A stretch of 64,000 bases of DNA from Isochrysis galbana (Eukaryota > Haptophyta > Isochrysidales > Isochrysidaceae), in the NCBI GenBank assembly GCA_018136815.1, contig CM030931.1:10179072-10243071 (forward strand), read 5' to 3'. Below, piece after piece: positions 1 through 11,161 of this stretch. The notes under the pieces are model-generated. The model worked only from the letters and a program-made list of their open reading frames with translations, had not been told where the DNA came from and made no database searches. The translations under genes were made by a program, and so were the position numbers. The stretch's first letter is position 1, and each line of letters opens with the position of its first letter.

Positions 1-417
1 TCGGTGGTCTGCGAGCTGGCGCCAGATCTTTGGTGGGAAGAGCTGGTCATGCCAGCTAGCGCCAGCTCTGGAGGGCAGAGGGTGGGGGAGAAAGGTCACC
101 AATTGTAAATTATACAGTGTAAAGGGTTATTTTCCCTATTCTGGAGATGAAGCACACCCCGGCAGCTTTAATGTGAACCTGAGAGATCATGTCGCGTGTG
201 GATTCACGGTTCGAATCTGGTCGGCCTCCTACGTCCGCGACGTAGGGGCTTACCATTGGCAACCCGCGGCGCCTTACTTGTATTTTTTGTTTCCTTTATT
301 GTTTTTTTTTACATCGCTCATTATTTGCTGAGAACTGGCGAGCTGGCGCCAGTTGCCAGTTGAGATGGAACTGGCACTGGCGCCAAACACTGGTGCCAGT
401 ACTGTTGCCCAAACACT

Positions 418-850
418 GCCCTCGCTGGCGCTCCTGAGCCTCTGGGGCCCCTAGTCTGCACCTGTCTGCCTGTCGAACAGGGGGGGAGGGGGGTTGGGGT
501 TGGAGCGATGGGCTGGCCACGAGGGGGCAGGACGAGCGATCCAGGCGTGCCTGTCAGTGGGAGAGTGGGTCAGCAGGGCCATGGCCTCCTGGCAAGCCAT
601 CAGGCATGCCAGGAGGATGGGTGGTTCCTCCCCCACGGCAGGGGAGGAGTGGAGAGAGAGGGGGGCTCGTGCCCCCCCATGGGCGAACCAAGTATAAACT
701 TAGTTGGCGAGGGTGAGTGAGAGGAGGGCTGTGTTGTCAAGGGCTGGTGAGGCAAGGCGAGTTTGTAGGGTACGAGTGTTACGAGAGCGAGAGCGACGAG
801 AGCGAGAGCGACGGATGACGACTGACGACAGGACGTCGGACAACGATGCA
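418..850 (-). repeat. LINE-like repeat family A, copy 1 (fragment)
   Basis: This stretch is a member of a dispersed family seen again near 22.55-22.85, 25.40-25.55, 28.7-29.83, 35.04-35.64 and 58.2-58.77 kb. Shared landmarks are a tract of Gs next to a GTCTGCACCTGTCTGCCTG-like segment, a CTCCTGGC-AAGCCATCAGGCA stretch, and a run of Gs ending in CCCCCCATGGG(C/T)GAACCAAG. The last part (about 700-850) matches the reverse complement of 58.44-58.56 kb. It lies antisense to the ORF-bearing copy at 28.7 kb. It has no intact coding frame. Confidence 0.75.
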
Positions 851-1516
851 AAAAACCACAGGATGCACCGACTCACCGACTCACGAACGCACCAGAATCA
901 TTCACCCAAACCAAGCAAAACGTGAAATAACCGAGACCCCACATCGCCGGTAACTCAAACACGTCGCGAGAGACGGAGAGAGAGAGCGAGAGAGAGAGAG
1001 AGATTCCGCAACGATGGCCGGAGTGTGTCTTCGCTTTGGATTTCCCACCAGGGCGGAAAGTCGAAGAGGAACGTTATGTCGCGCAACCGTGCGGCTCTTG
1101 AAATCAGCCACCAGCTGATAAAAGAGTCTCTTTGCCTCCTCCCACTGCTGCGGTGTCACACCTGCAGTAGCGGAAGGGGCATTGAGAAGGGGTGAGGGCT
1201 TCATCTGTGACATGCGGCGCGGGAGCGAGAGAGTGCGATATGAAGAAGAAGAGAGGATTTCCTGGGTGAGTTGCCGCCAGCGTTTTCTTCCATAAACACC
1301 CTTGTCTCCATACTCCATACTCGCACCGACGAGAATTTCGTTGTAGTGTCGAAAAGTCGCAAGGCGCCGCCATAAGAACGACCATAAGATTCATGGTAAG
1401 AGCACCGTAAGATTAAGGTATGAACAGAGACAGAGTACGAGGTGACTGCCAGCGAAATGGGACCGTCACCCTGACAGCTTACGGGGGGGGAATAGCGCCT
1501 GGGGGCTCGAGGACAG

Positions 1517-1771
1517 CCCCCCGATAGCTATCGGCGCCCGTCGTTTTCCCCCAATAGCTATTGGCGCCCGTCGTTTCCCCCCCAATAGCTATCGGGGGCC
1601 GCCTTTCGCCCCCGATGGCTATTGGGGGCCGACCTTAAAACGCGATAGCTCCCCGGGGGACGTAAAATCTCCCGATAGCCCTCGGGGGATTTTCTCGGTC
1701 CCCCGATAGCTCTCGGTGGGGCTGTTGGCGATCGGGAGAAAATTTCCCCCCGATTGCTCCTGGGGGCCCCC
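1517..1771. repeat. Array of eight ~20-bp palindromes at ~30-bp spacing
   Basis: About eight units share a core of the form CCCCC(G/A)ATAGCTAT(C/T)GGGGG. They start near 1517, 1548, 1578, 1609, 1641, 1670, 1699 and 1747. The first four are near-perfect palindromes and the later ones are decayed on one arm. The sequence between cores varies. Each unit could form a hairpin in single-stranded DNA or RNA. A degenerate relative appears at about 62532-62590. No gene overlaps the array. Confidence 0.8.
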
Positions 1772-1982
1772 GAGAGCTCCTGGGGGGCGTTGGCTCCTGG
1801 AGGACTCCTAGGGGGTATAACATATATATTATATATTATTAGCCCTCACCACCCTGCACCCTATCCGTATCTAGGACCGTATCCAGCCGTATCTGGGGAT
1901 TGACCCAGATACAGCCGTATTTCTCATATCTAGAGGGTCGGTGGGCCGTATCTCCCATCTAGGCTAATATTATTGAAAACGA

Positions 1983-2037
1983 CCATGGACATTCGATGGC
2001 TCCATTTGAGTGATGTCCAATATTTGACGGAACGCGA
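1983..2037. repeat. Core repeat B, copy 1
   Basis: This is a segment of about 55 bp running from GGACATTCGATGGCTCC to TTGACGGAACGCGAC. The same core recurs on the same strand near 49073-49127 and 55673-55727. It does not encode anything obvious. The other two copies sit on either side of the DDE transposase-like gene. Confidence 0.75.
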
Positions 2038-2374
2038 CCTCTGTTCTGTGCGCGTATCGCGGGCATGGACTGGCCCCTCGGCGGCTTGGGCTTGCTGGCG
2101 GGCTTCCTGGGGGCCATGATGCCATGATTGCCTGGGGGGGAACAGGGGCACGCCCACGAAGCGGGCACGCGCACGAAGCGGCAGCCTCTAATAATAAATT
2201 AAACCTGTTTGGCCCCCCTAGGACCTAGGAGTAAGACAGGAAGGACAGGACCGCCGCGCTATGAGCTCGGCACACGCCAGGAATGTGCTGGAGACGGAGG
2301 GCTAAGTTTAACTGTATATCAAAGGATTGATGATTCACACTTGGGGCCCGGTCGGTCGGCGTCTCCCCCCCTCC

Positions 2375-2415
2375 CGCCCTCCCCCTCTCCCTCCCTCCCT
2401 CCCTCCACACACACT
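2375..2415 (+). promoter_or_regulatory. Polypyrimidine tract upstream of the PDI-like gene
   Basis: An almost pure C/T run ends about 30 bases before the ATG at 2446. Similar homopurine or homopyrimidine tracts precede several other genes in this window. A role in transcription start or 5' leader function is inference. Confidence 0.4.
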
Positions 2416-2445
2416 CTCGCCGGCAGCTCGCTCGGCTCGGCGGCG

Positions 2446-3855
2446 ATGGCGGAGGGGCTCCCGCGCATCGAGGCGTCGAGCTTCCGACAGCGGGTGCTGA
2501 CGATCCCGCTCGCCTTTGTCCTCCTGTGTATCCCCTCCGACGAGATCTGCCGGCAGGCCGACGCCCAGCTCGGCGCGGCACGTGCAGTGCTGCGTGCCGA
2601 GCGCTCCCCCGTTGCGATCCGGCTGCTTGATGTCTCGGGCGAGGCAGGGGCGGTGCTGTGCGGCCAGCTGGGCATGAACGAACCTGTTGCCTTATATATA
2701 TTCCGCCGCGGGGTTCCGACCCAGTACTTCGGCTCGATCCGCCTCGATGACATTGTCAGCCATCTGCGCCGCCTGGCAGCGCACGAGGACGAGTTTGCGG
2801 GCGAGTCAGCCATCGAGCAAGCTCGCCCGCCCTATGGGCCAGCCTTGGAAGAAATAGGTGTTACTTATGAACCGTCATACAGATCACAGCAGCGAGAAGG
2901 GCGAATGCACACACCAGATCCTCCTGGAGGAGGGCTGCTCGGCTCGCAGATGATGAAGCCCGCTGTTCTTCCCCTCACCCCAAAACTGATAGAATCTGCT
3001 GTCGACGCGCATCCGCTTCTATTCGTCTTATTTTTCGATCGAGAACGTCTGCCTGCACGCAACTATCTCTTGTCCAATTTCTCTTCCGCGGCAGAGGCGC
3101 TTGCTGCAGAATCGTTGGATGCTAAGCTCGGTTGGTTACAGGTGAGAAGCCAACTTCCAAGTGTATAGGGTGGGAAATTGATACCTCTCTGCATACCGAG
3201 TTCGGATGATGTTCAGGTTTCGATCGAATCCATGAATTCACTTGAAGTCTGCGCCCACTTTGCACCCCTTTCTCTGGGATCTTGGGCTCAGGTCCCTACG
3301 GATGGCGAAGACCACACCGCATTGCGTCTGCGGTTTGAGGTGAGCGAGTTGCCGTGCATCAAGGTCTTTCGTCGTAGCAAGCCGTACGACTACCAGGGTG
3401 CAGCAGATACTGCATCACTGGTCGACATTGCGCGGTGGAATTCAGGCACTCTAATGTTTGACGATATTGCCTCGAATATTTGGCCAATCGCCGGTCTAGA
3501 GTCGGCGCATCGAGTCATGAAAAGCAACCCACCACGCCTAGTGCTCGTTTCCTACACTACACATTGGTGTACTCGCTGCCATGCCGTTGCTGCGCGGCTG
3601 GTCGAGACCTCCAGACTCCTCGGCACAGATGACAAGGCCAGCTCCATCGTGTTAGCATCCGTCAATATCGGCGACCCTCGTAACAGCAGGATGCTAGAAC
3701 AACAAGGCATCCTCGCCTTTCCACGGCAAAAGGTCTTTTGGAGAGGTCACCTTGTGGTGGGCGATTTCCCTATACATAAGGAAACAAAGGCCAAGGAAAT
3801 CGCAGATGAGCTCGTCGCGCTACGACATCATCTTGTCTCCACCGATGCCCCGTGA
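2446..3855 (+). CDS. Thioredoxin/PDI-like protein with degenerate repeats and one CxxC
   Basis: Two exons, 2446-3141 and 3217-3855, give 444 residues. The 75-nt intron is GT-AG and falls between codons. A hydrophobic segment at about residues 17-31 suggests a signal peptide or anchor, so the protein is probably secretory. Three thioredoxin-fold regions can be read. Residues ~40-125 and ~170-300 keep the fold pattern, including a cis-Pro-like 'LPCIKVF' strand, but have no CxxC. The third has WCTRC (Cys350/Cys353), matching the WCGHC active-site position of PDIs. I infer an ER thiol-disulfide isomerase or a chaperone-like PDI with one working site. In-frame GTG-type starts upstream exist, but the ATG follows a pyrimidine-rich leader and begins the hydrophobic N-terminus. 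The domain order resembles multi-thioredoxin proteins, but I cannot name an orthologue. Confidence 0.75.
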
Positions 3856-5682
3856 CACCATTGCCCTTGCTCACGCCTACTAACACCTCACACCCATCCC
3901 CGCCGCTTTGCTGCTATCGCGCCTTTTTGCGCATGTGCGCACGTATCACAATCTCTCTATCCATAAACTTCGAGTAAATCGCTTTGTGCACAGCGCTGGG
4001 AGCTTCAAATACCGTCAATATGAGGTGCACATCTGCCATGCAATCACCGGGTCGCGTGACGCAGGCGGGCAGCGTGATGTGCTAGCGGACGAGTCGCGTT
4101 GGCATGCCAGCATGGTATCGCGTAGGATAAATAGATATCGCATTCAGCCCTTCCCGCCCAAGGGAGCCCAAGGGAGATCAAGGTCGCCTTCCCATGGGAA
4201 GGGAACGAGAAAGGAGCCGCATGGGCGGACTCTTGGATTCTATGTTCTATGTACGTTTCGCCACACTAGTCGGCGCTTCCTGGGATGGGCCGGTGGGCCG
4301 ACCTCCACTGCGCCCCTAGAAGTAGCCCAGTCACTCACGCGCCATTTCCATTTAACGAGCCACTATTTCCTATTTCCCACTGCTCCCATGCATGGGCCAT
4401 GGGGTTGCCCAAAGGCCGCGTTCCGTCGAATACACGTGGGACGGGCTCGACATGAGCCATGAGCCATCAAAAGTCCATAGTTGCTTAGTTAGTTGTTAGT
4501 CTTCGCCCACAGCACAGCAACGTTTACCGTTTACCACACATGCTCAGAGCATTTTTCATTTAGTGAGACATGCTTCTACACTAGTTCAACGCTTCACCTT
4601 CTTCGCCATCCTCTCACCTGCATCCTTATTGGCTGCCTCCGTGAGGCGTGAGGCGTGAGAGACGTGGTTAGACGTCGTTCTGGTCGCCAAAATCCAGAGT
4701 GGAGAGTGGAGCAGCCGCCCGCCGCACTTCCGCCATGGGATCCTTCCTCTTCAGTGTGCAAGTGCAACACCGCCTCAATGTATTCCATGGAGAGACATGT
4801 GACGATCGCGCCTCGTCTCCAATGAATGTGGTCTTCTTTCTTGATCTTGGAGTTCTCATGGTAGTAATCGCCGACGAACATGAGCTTCGCATTGCACCAA
4901 CGGCCTAGGCCTAGTATGGTGTATGGTCTGGGTCTCAATAGGCCCCGAATGTGCTTGTCAAGTGTACTGGTGTTGGGACTTTCCTACTAGAGAAAATCCT
5001 TAGATTTCAAATTTCCTCAACTCTGAGATGGAGATACGTCATTTTTACCCTAGAAAACCCTGCTTGACCGCCTTGCCACACATTAACACGTTTTGAAATA
5101 AGCAATGAAAGCTAGCACAACGTGAACGTGAGCGATATTAGTAGCCTGGGAAAACCTTGAGTTGTAGGCTAGGAGCAGCCAAAGGAAAGAAGCGTGTGCG
5201 GATAGAAGGGGGTACGGATATTTCTCGGAGGTGCCGACGAGTGCATGGCGAGGAAGAAATCCGTTCATGTGAAATTTGTGGCTTGAAAATGGTGTGGAGT
5301 CGATTGCGCGGCATTACTTGTCGTAAGAGCCGTCTTTGAAGGAAGGTATTGTGGGTTTCCAGAGATAGGCCTCAACACACCGTCGAAGCGGTAGCCGCAA
5401 CGCCCGCAGCCATGCCTCCTTGCTCCTTCACACTGCCATTGGTAGTAGGAGACGTCCAATGGCCGATGCCGATGTGTGCGCTGAGACCCGAGTCATAAAC
5501 TACGCTGTCACAGGAGTACACACAACAGCCACCGCCTCCGGAATGTCCAGGTTGTCCTCAGTCCACTGCCTGCCATCATTTACGGCGTTATCCTGAAAGT
5601 GCGGGGCGCGCACAAGATAATGAGAAACAACTAAACGTTGTGGTCGAGGGCCATGCCAACCCACTGCGTATGCACTCCGTGA
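3856..5682. other. Intergenic, no gene recognised
   Basis: Only short frames without family resemblance occur here. The most protein-like is on the minus strand at about 4700-4908 (conceptual segment around GDYYHENSKIKKED). It lacks an ATG and I do not recognise it, so it is not called. Confidence 0.4.
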
Positions 5683-7520
5683 TCATGTATGGCCACTCAC
5701 ATGCTCTGTGACGTAGCTCTGAGCTCCGGCTGGCGAGAGGTCGTGAATGGGTCTGTCGACTGGAGCAAAGGCCGGCATGTCGTCATTGGTGGGAACGTGC
5801 AAGGCCGCTGTCTCCTGAAGGGGGATAGAGAGTTGCACACGCGTAGTGAGCTCGAGGAAGGGGTCGATGGGACAAGCTCGTGGCAAAAAGAATTTGACCG
5901 ATTCCCCCGTCAGAAACACTCTGACATCCAAGTCGCACCTGGTCCAAGCTGAGTGTACTCCCCGGATGGCTGTCGAATCGCCCTGTGCGCGCGGTCATCA
6001 TGTCCATGCAAAAGTGGTCATATCTCTGTCTTTTTGTCAGGTGCCCCTGCTCCATGTAATCGTCGCTCGGATAGGCTTTCGTATGGCCCTGTGCTATGCC
6101 CATGAAAGCGCGATCATATGCGTCATTCACAGAGCTTTCTGAGCGGTAGTCTCGGCCAGCATATCCACACATGTGAGCGTTCGAAGCTACCCCAACGAGC
6201 TGCGCCTGCAAGTGCTGGTTGTATATGGAATCGGCCGTTGAGTCGACCATCTGGATGGGCTCGTTAACCGCATGTGGGGAGGTATATACCGACTGAGCCA
6301 TAGGTAGATAAGATGAGTCGACTTGGCTCGTAAAGACAGCATCTGGCCCAGCAGCGTGCTGGACCCTCGAGCTTGCCATTGCGGCAGAAGTCGAGGTCGC
6401 AGATGCGTTCATGCTAGCCATGATGGGACCTGTATCACTGCGTTTGTCCTGCGAGGCAACCTGCGACCACGAATGAATGAACGTCATTGCGAGGCATATC
6501 CGCGACAGGAAATGGCGTACCATCAAGCAGCATGAGAAAGGGTGTGAATATTCGCTATTGAGCCAGAGTGTGGCCTGACAATGTCAATAGCTAGGTGCAG
6601 CCATGGGCACGAGCAGGTCGAGTGTTGTCATCATTTCAGCAACTCACCTGACGATTGGCTTTTCGGACAGCGGAGTAGTACCTGTTCTTGATTGCGTTGT
6701 CAGACCTGCCAGGAAGCTGCTTAACAATGACAGACCACTTTGTGCCGTGCTCGCGGACTGCTGCCATAATGAGGCGATCCTCCTCCTCCGTCCACTCGCC
6801 CTTCTTTACGTCGGGTGCCAAGTGATTGAACCAGCGCTCACGGCACTGTTTGCCCATACGCCCAGGGAGGTGAGCCGCTACCTTCGTCCACTTACTTGCG
6901 CCGTATTCCATGACCACTCGAGCGAGAATCTCGTCTTCCTCGCGCGACCAGGCATTCTTACGCGCTGAACCCGCGCCACGGCAATCATCAGCCTCCTCAA
7001 CATCATCTGAACTTCGTCTGAAGAATGCTCCAGTGATGGTCGCCTCCGGCATGGCACCAGCCGCCGGCCAGACGGCAGGAGCCTGGCCCATGGGCATAAC
7101 GAGTTGCGCGAGTGGAGGCGTGGCAGAAGCGCTCTGAAACTTCATTTGAGCAGGATTGAAGGTGCCGACACCAACTGGCTGTGCGTTGTGCATTGGCGGT
7201 GCACTCAGACGTGACATGGGGACAGAGCTCATTGAATGGATTCTGTCTTGAGCGGGGTGGGCGCCAGTCCACGCGCCATTTCCCACTAGCGGTAAGCATT
7301 GAGACGTGGCGCTAGCATAGGCCGGCTGCCAGATGGTGGCCATGGCAACGGCAGGAGCTGCAGCAATTGCTTCATGGTTGGCAGCCACATCTTGCGAGTT
7401 CAACGCTGCCGTAAGAGCGTCTTCCACCGATGGGTACTTTGGCATGAGGAGATCTGGCTGGATCTTGAGATCCCTTGGAACGCCCTGTGCACCTGAGATA
7501 TCTCGACTGCGCTCGTCCAT
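5683..7520 (-). CDS. R2R3-type MYB transcription factor
   Basis: Three exons, 7520-6648, 6460-5939 and 5814-5683, join in frame to 508 residues. Introns of 187 and 124 nt are GT-AG with codon-boundary junctions; the first acceptor could instead be 12 bases downstream, also in frame. The MYB domain is at residues 188-288. R2 has the tryptophans W191, W211 and W230. R3 has W243 and W262, with Tyr281 at the third position, and contains the typical 'LPGRSDNAIKNRY' recognition helix. The region before it is Ala/Pro/Met-rich and the region after it is Ser/Gln-rich, as expected for activation segments. It is a nuclear DNA-binding regulator; target genes are unknown. R2R3 proteins with the domain in mid-protein are common in algae. 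The domain call is firm, but the last small exon is less certain because the second exon also reads to a stop. Confidence 0.85.
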
Positions 7521-9359
7521 CTGGTGTGGCCAACTGTGTGGGAAAGGCGAAACGACATTCGCAAGGCCTCATGTCACAACAAAGGTGAGGAGGGCCAATG
7601 AACTCCGCAGGGCCGGATGAAGGACGTCAACTCGGAGCAGTTGTGCGCCGATGCCCCTACTGCAGTGCTACTCAGCGCCTCTCACGCGCACCTGGCCGCT
7701 TCCCCAGCCCGAGGCCGATACGCAGGTGCCAGCAGCCCGGGCATTCGTGCGACTGCAGAAAGCCCCCAAGAGTCCCTCCGAGCGAGGCCACCACTCGAGA
7801 TGCTCGGGAAGTCGGTTACGTGCTTCAACTGGGTGTAACGCTCGCGGAGTAAGAGAGACTCGCTCGCTCGGCGAGCAGAACCACCGAGTGGAAGGCGGGT
7901 AAGTAAGTCTAGGGTGACTGGTGGATAGCAAGACTTCTAATCGTTGTTGGCCAACCAGAGGGCGGGCGGGTGGGGGACAGGGAGGGGGGCGGGGGGCGCA
8001 AAGAACGTTTCACGAGAGGTACGCGCGCCCGACAGCACCTCTGGAAGCCCCCTCGGATATCGAAAGAACGCATAAACGTCTAGGCGATCTCCACAATCTG
8101 CAACGGTCAGCAAAGGCAGAAGCGGCATGGCGGGCGTTTATTAATGTTTCTCGCGAATATGCCACCGCCCGATGGGAGCGTGAGGGAGGTTGATATGGCG
8201 GAATTGACTGAGGGCGAAACGCGGGCCGAGGCTCGTTTTAACCGTTCTGCGTCACATGGCACGTCCAATGAATAGGGCTGCGAAGCTGGCGGCGGCGCGG
8301 CGGCGGCCAGTGGACCACGAAAGTGTGCGCAAGAATAAATAGTACGTAGAGTACATATTTTCGGGATTCTTGTCTTTTTTGTCATTTTTTGTAGAGTTTC
8401 ACAATGGCCCCGTTCATTCACACTGCGTTCGGGATCTGGATTCCTCTCTCCGGATTTTAGCCCGGTCACTGATAGGGCCGTCAAGTACACTATTCTAAAT
8501 TATAAGGGTATGAAAGTGAATAAAGAAAAAAAAGTATAAGTTATGTATAAGTATCTCCCGTGCCATATTTCCAGGCTTCGCTGGCTGGAGTGCCAGGAGG
8601 AGCGTGAGGTCGGAAAGCGCAGAAGTGAGGTCGGAAAGTGAGTGTGAGTGCCATTACTTGTTCCTAGACAATTAACAATCGCATTGACAAATGCAACTTT
8701 GGCAATGACAATGTAGCTGTTTATTTATGGTCTCCGGCTGGGGTTTATGATCTCTGGCTGAGGCTCGTTATCCCCCTAGTAGTGTACAGGAGGAGCCGCC
8801 TGATGGCGGGGGGAGAAGGGCCGGGGAAGTGGGGTGTAGAAAGTATGCTACGTGCTACGTGTAGTAGGTAGTGCTTCCATTCGCCGCGAGTGCGGTAAGA
8901 ATATTAAAAGGTTTTTGATACCATATACCAGCGGCCTTCCCAAGCTGCCAAGGCATGCGCGAACCAGGCGTGGCTATCGACTATCATCGGGGGCAAGGGC
9001 TCCGGGTGTCCGGGCGTCAGCAAAACATGGCAGTTGCTTGGTGGGTGGTCCCTTCACCCCCATCAGGGATAAGAGTTTAGAGAGGGCGGGCTCGTACACT
9101 GCCATGCGGGAACAAAGTATAAATTCATATGATATGTTTGTACGGTGTATGAAGAGTGTTTGGATTTGTAACAAAATATGAGGCATGGATGAGGTCTGAT
9201 GATGAAACTTGGTGCGAAACCAATACGGATGGCCTTGCACTGAAGTGAGAGCGCAAACGTGACTGATCCTCTATTGCTGCTTCGCTGCACTACTTGCCCT
9301 CCACACCTCCATCGCCGTAGACACGCAGTATTCGTTGCTCGATGTGCTTAACAGCTTCC
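7521..9359. other. Intergenic with one LINE-like fragment
   Basis: Apart from the repeat at 8762-8930, this interval contains short frames only and no recognisable gene or RNA. Confidence 0.4.
8762..8930 (+). repeat. LINE-like repeat family A, 3' segment copy
   Basis: It matches 29560-29705 almost base for base, from CCCCCTAGTAGTGTAC through GTGCGGTAAGAATATTAAAA. Isolated copies of this end, without the rest of the element, fit 5'-truncated retrotransposition. Confidence 0.75.
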
Positions 9360-10666
9360 TTAATCTACGAGGTCGCCACATAGGAAGCTCTCAGGGAGCT
9401 GGATGTCATTTTCTCGTGCCACCTTGTGAACATCGAGCCCACAAGTCACTAGAATACGGGCGGCTTCTTGAGGCTGGGAACTTTGCATTGCTTTGCGTAG
9501 CAATTTCGCCCTCTCCGTTTGGATTTCTTGCCCAAAGCCGACAAGCACTACATTGACTTCATGCCAAATATCACGGGGCATCCAGGATTCGATGGCCTTT
9601 CGAGTGTGTTCTGGCGTCTTGGTCGGACCGCTAGAGCCAACCCAGCCAAGCTGATTAGAGATACGGTGCACGTGCGTATCGACGGAAATACCTTCAACCT
9701 TCCCGTAAACGACATTGAGAAGGATGAGTGACATTTTCGGCCCGACGCCCGGTAAAGTGAGCAAGTCTTCCATGGTGTCTGGCACGCGACCGCCGTGCTT
9801 ACTGATCAGAATTTCAGCAGTCTGCTTCAAATACTTGACCTGCAAAGTATTCGGGGCGGGCAGGTAGGGAGGGAGAGCCCGCAGCTTGACGGATTACGAA
9901 GGGGACCATCCTCCACATAAAAATAACAAACAGCATGCAAGATGAGTGCTTGTTTTGCATGCAGGGTACCAGACCTTGTTGTTGTGAAAGCCGACGGCTC
10001 TGATCAGACCGTCCAGGGTTTCATCATCCGTAGCCAAAATGTTCGCCGGAGTGAGGCCATGAGCACGCAACTTTTCCATGGTTGCAAAGTTCACCGTATC
10101 CTTTGTTTGCGAGGAGAGCATAAGGCTAACCTGAATTAGAGGAAGGGAAAGGAGCAACGGTATTCGTGTCCACCTGAGGGGTTGCGCGCCCTCACCGCAT
10201 TCGAGCAATGGCTCGTGCACACTAGGGTGGTGCGCACCAGGACGTGATAGGCACGCTCTTCCTCCGAGGCCGTGTCATTTATGCTCTCTGATCCCATGGA
10301 GTCCACAACTGCCGTGCGATCCTTTCGCAGTTCCATGATGATGTCCCACGTCTCACGCCACCCCACGGGCGGATCAATAGGCACTGGCGCTGGTGACGCG
10401 GCTCGTGACGACTTGGCCTTGGCCCTCATCTTGCCCTTGGAAGGTGAGGTCGCTGTCTCTGTAGAAGCAGGAGTATTTACTGCTGTTGGCGATGCCCTGC
10501 TCCTCTTGCGCGTCTTGCTCTCCATTGGTGTCCTCACCGCAGCCATCACTCCGGCAGAAGGGGTGCTGACCTCGGCTGCGATACTGACGACGGTGTTATC
10601 GACTTGCTGGCTCGCCCTGCGCGTCCTCTTCCTCGGTGTCGGCGCCTCAGGCGAGAAGTCGCCCAT
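9360..10666 (-). CDS. NTH1: Endonuclease III homologue (DNA glycosylase/AP lyase)
   Basis: Three exons, 10666-10238, 10130-9975 and 9839-9360, give 354 residues. Introns of 107 and 135 nt are GT-AG between codons. The N-terminus (~1-100) is basic and low-complexity, with several K/R clusters that could be nuclear localisation signals. The catalytic domain then follows the family order: 'MELRKDRTAVVDSMG', then 'LVSLMLSSQTKD', then the helix-hairpin-helix 'LPGVGPK' with the Schiff-base Lys230, then 'VDTHVHR' with the catalytic Asp249. It would excise oxidised pyrimidines in base-excision repair. The C-terminus lacks the four spaced cysteines that bind the 4Fe-4S cluster in bacterial Nth and human NTHL1; only scattered cysteines remain. 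Some fungal homologues also lack the cluster. Confidence 0.92.
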
Positions 10667-10918
10667 CGAGTCTGGCCTGGTGGCTGAGGCTGCGGCGGAC
10701 GTACGAGAGAGCCGCAGTGTGCGTGTGAGAGCGGGCAGGCGTAGCGCGGCGAGGAGTGAGCTGGGTCGGAACTGGAGTAGAGCCGAGGCGGGCGACAGAG
10801 CTAGCAGCGCGAGCTGCGCCGCCGCTGAGAGGGACCGAATGCTGGCCCCTCTGTCCCTCGCCCTCCCGACCCCCCCCCCGCTTTGGCGCGATGCGGCTGG
10901 CGCGGCAAAATGAGGGCT

Positions 10919-10972
10919 GGCTTCATAGATTCATAGATTCATAGATTCATAGATTCATAGATTCGTAGATTC
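10919..10972. repeat. 8-bp tandem repeat (TTCATAGA)n
   Basis: About six head-to-tail copies of TTCATAGA, the last with one substitution. It lies between the NTH gene and the left end of the Harbinger-type element. Confidence 0.9.
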
Positions 10973-11161
10973 ACCACAGAGTACAATACATTACTCACTG
11001 GGAGTAGAGGTCTTTTGCAGGGTTTTAGGAAGGTTGAAAGAACGGGCCTGAAATAGTTCTGTGGAGGGCTCTTGCAACTGCTCCACAAAATGTAAACTCG
11101 CTTCTTGGTTCCAACAAGTGGTTGAAAGAGAGCGCGCGCACTGTCGGGCCCCTCCCGCGAG

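Noticed and set aside
175..245. tRNA B-box-like GGTTCGAATCTGG
   Set aside because: No matching A-box, anticodon arm or acceptor stem upstream.
1517..1771. CRISPR array
   Set aside because: The regular spacing and palindromes look superficially similar, but the repeats vary in sequence, the spacers are only about 10 bases, there are no cas genes, and the DNA is eukaryotic.
4594..4938. Minus-strand frame containing GDYYHENSKIKKED
   Set aside because: Protein-like in places, but it has no ATG, no recognisable family and no supporting splice partner.
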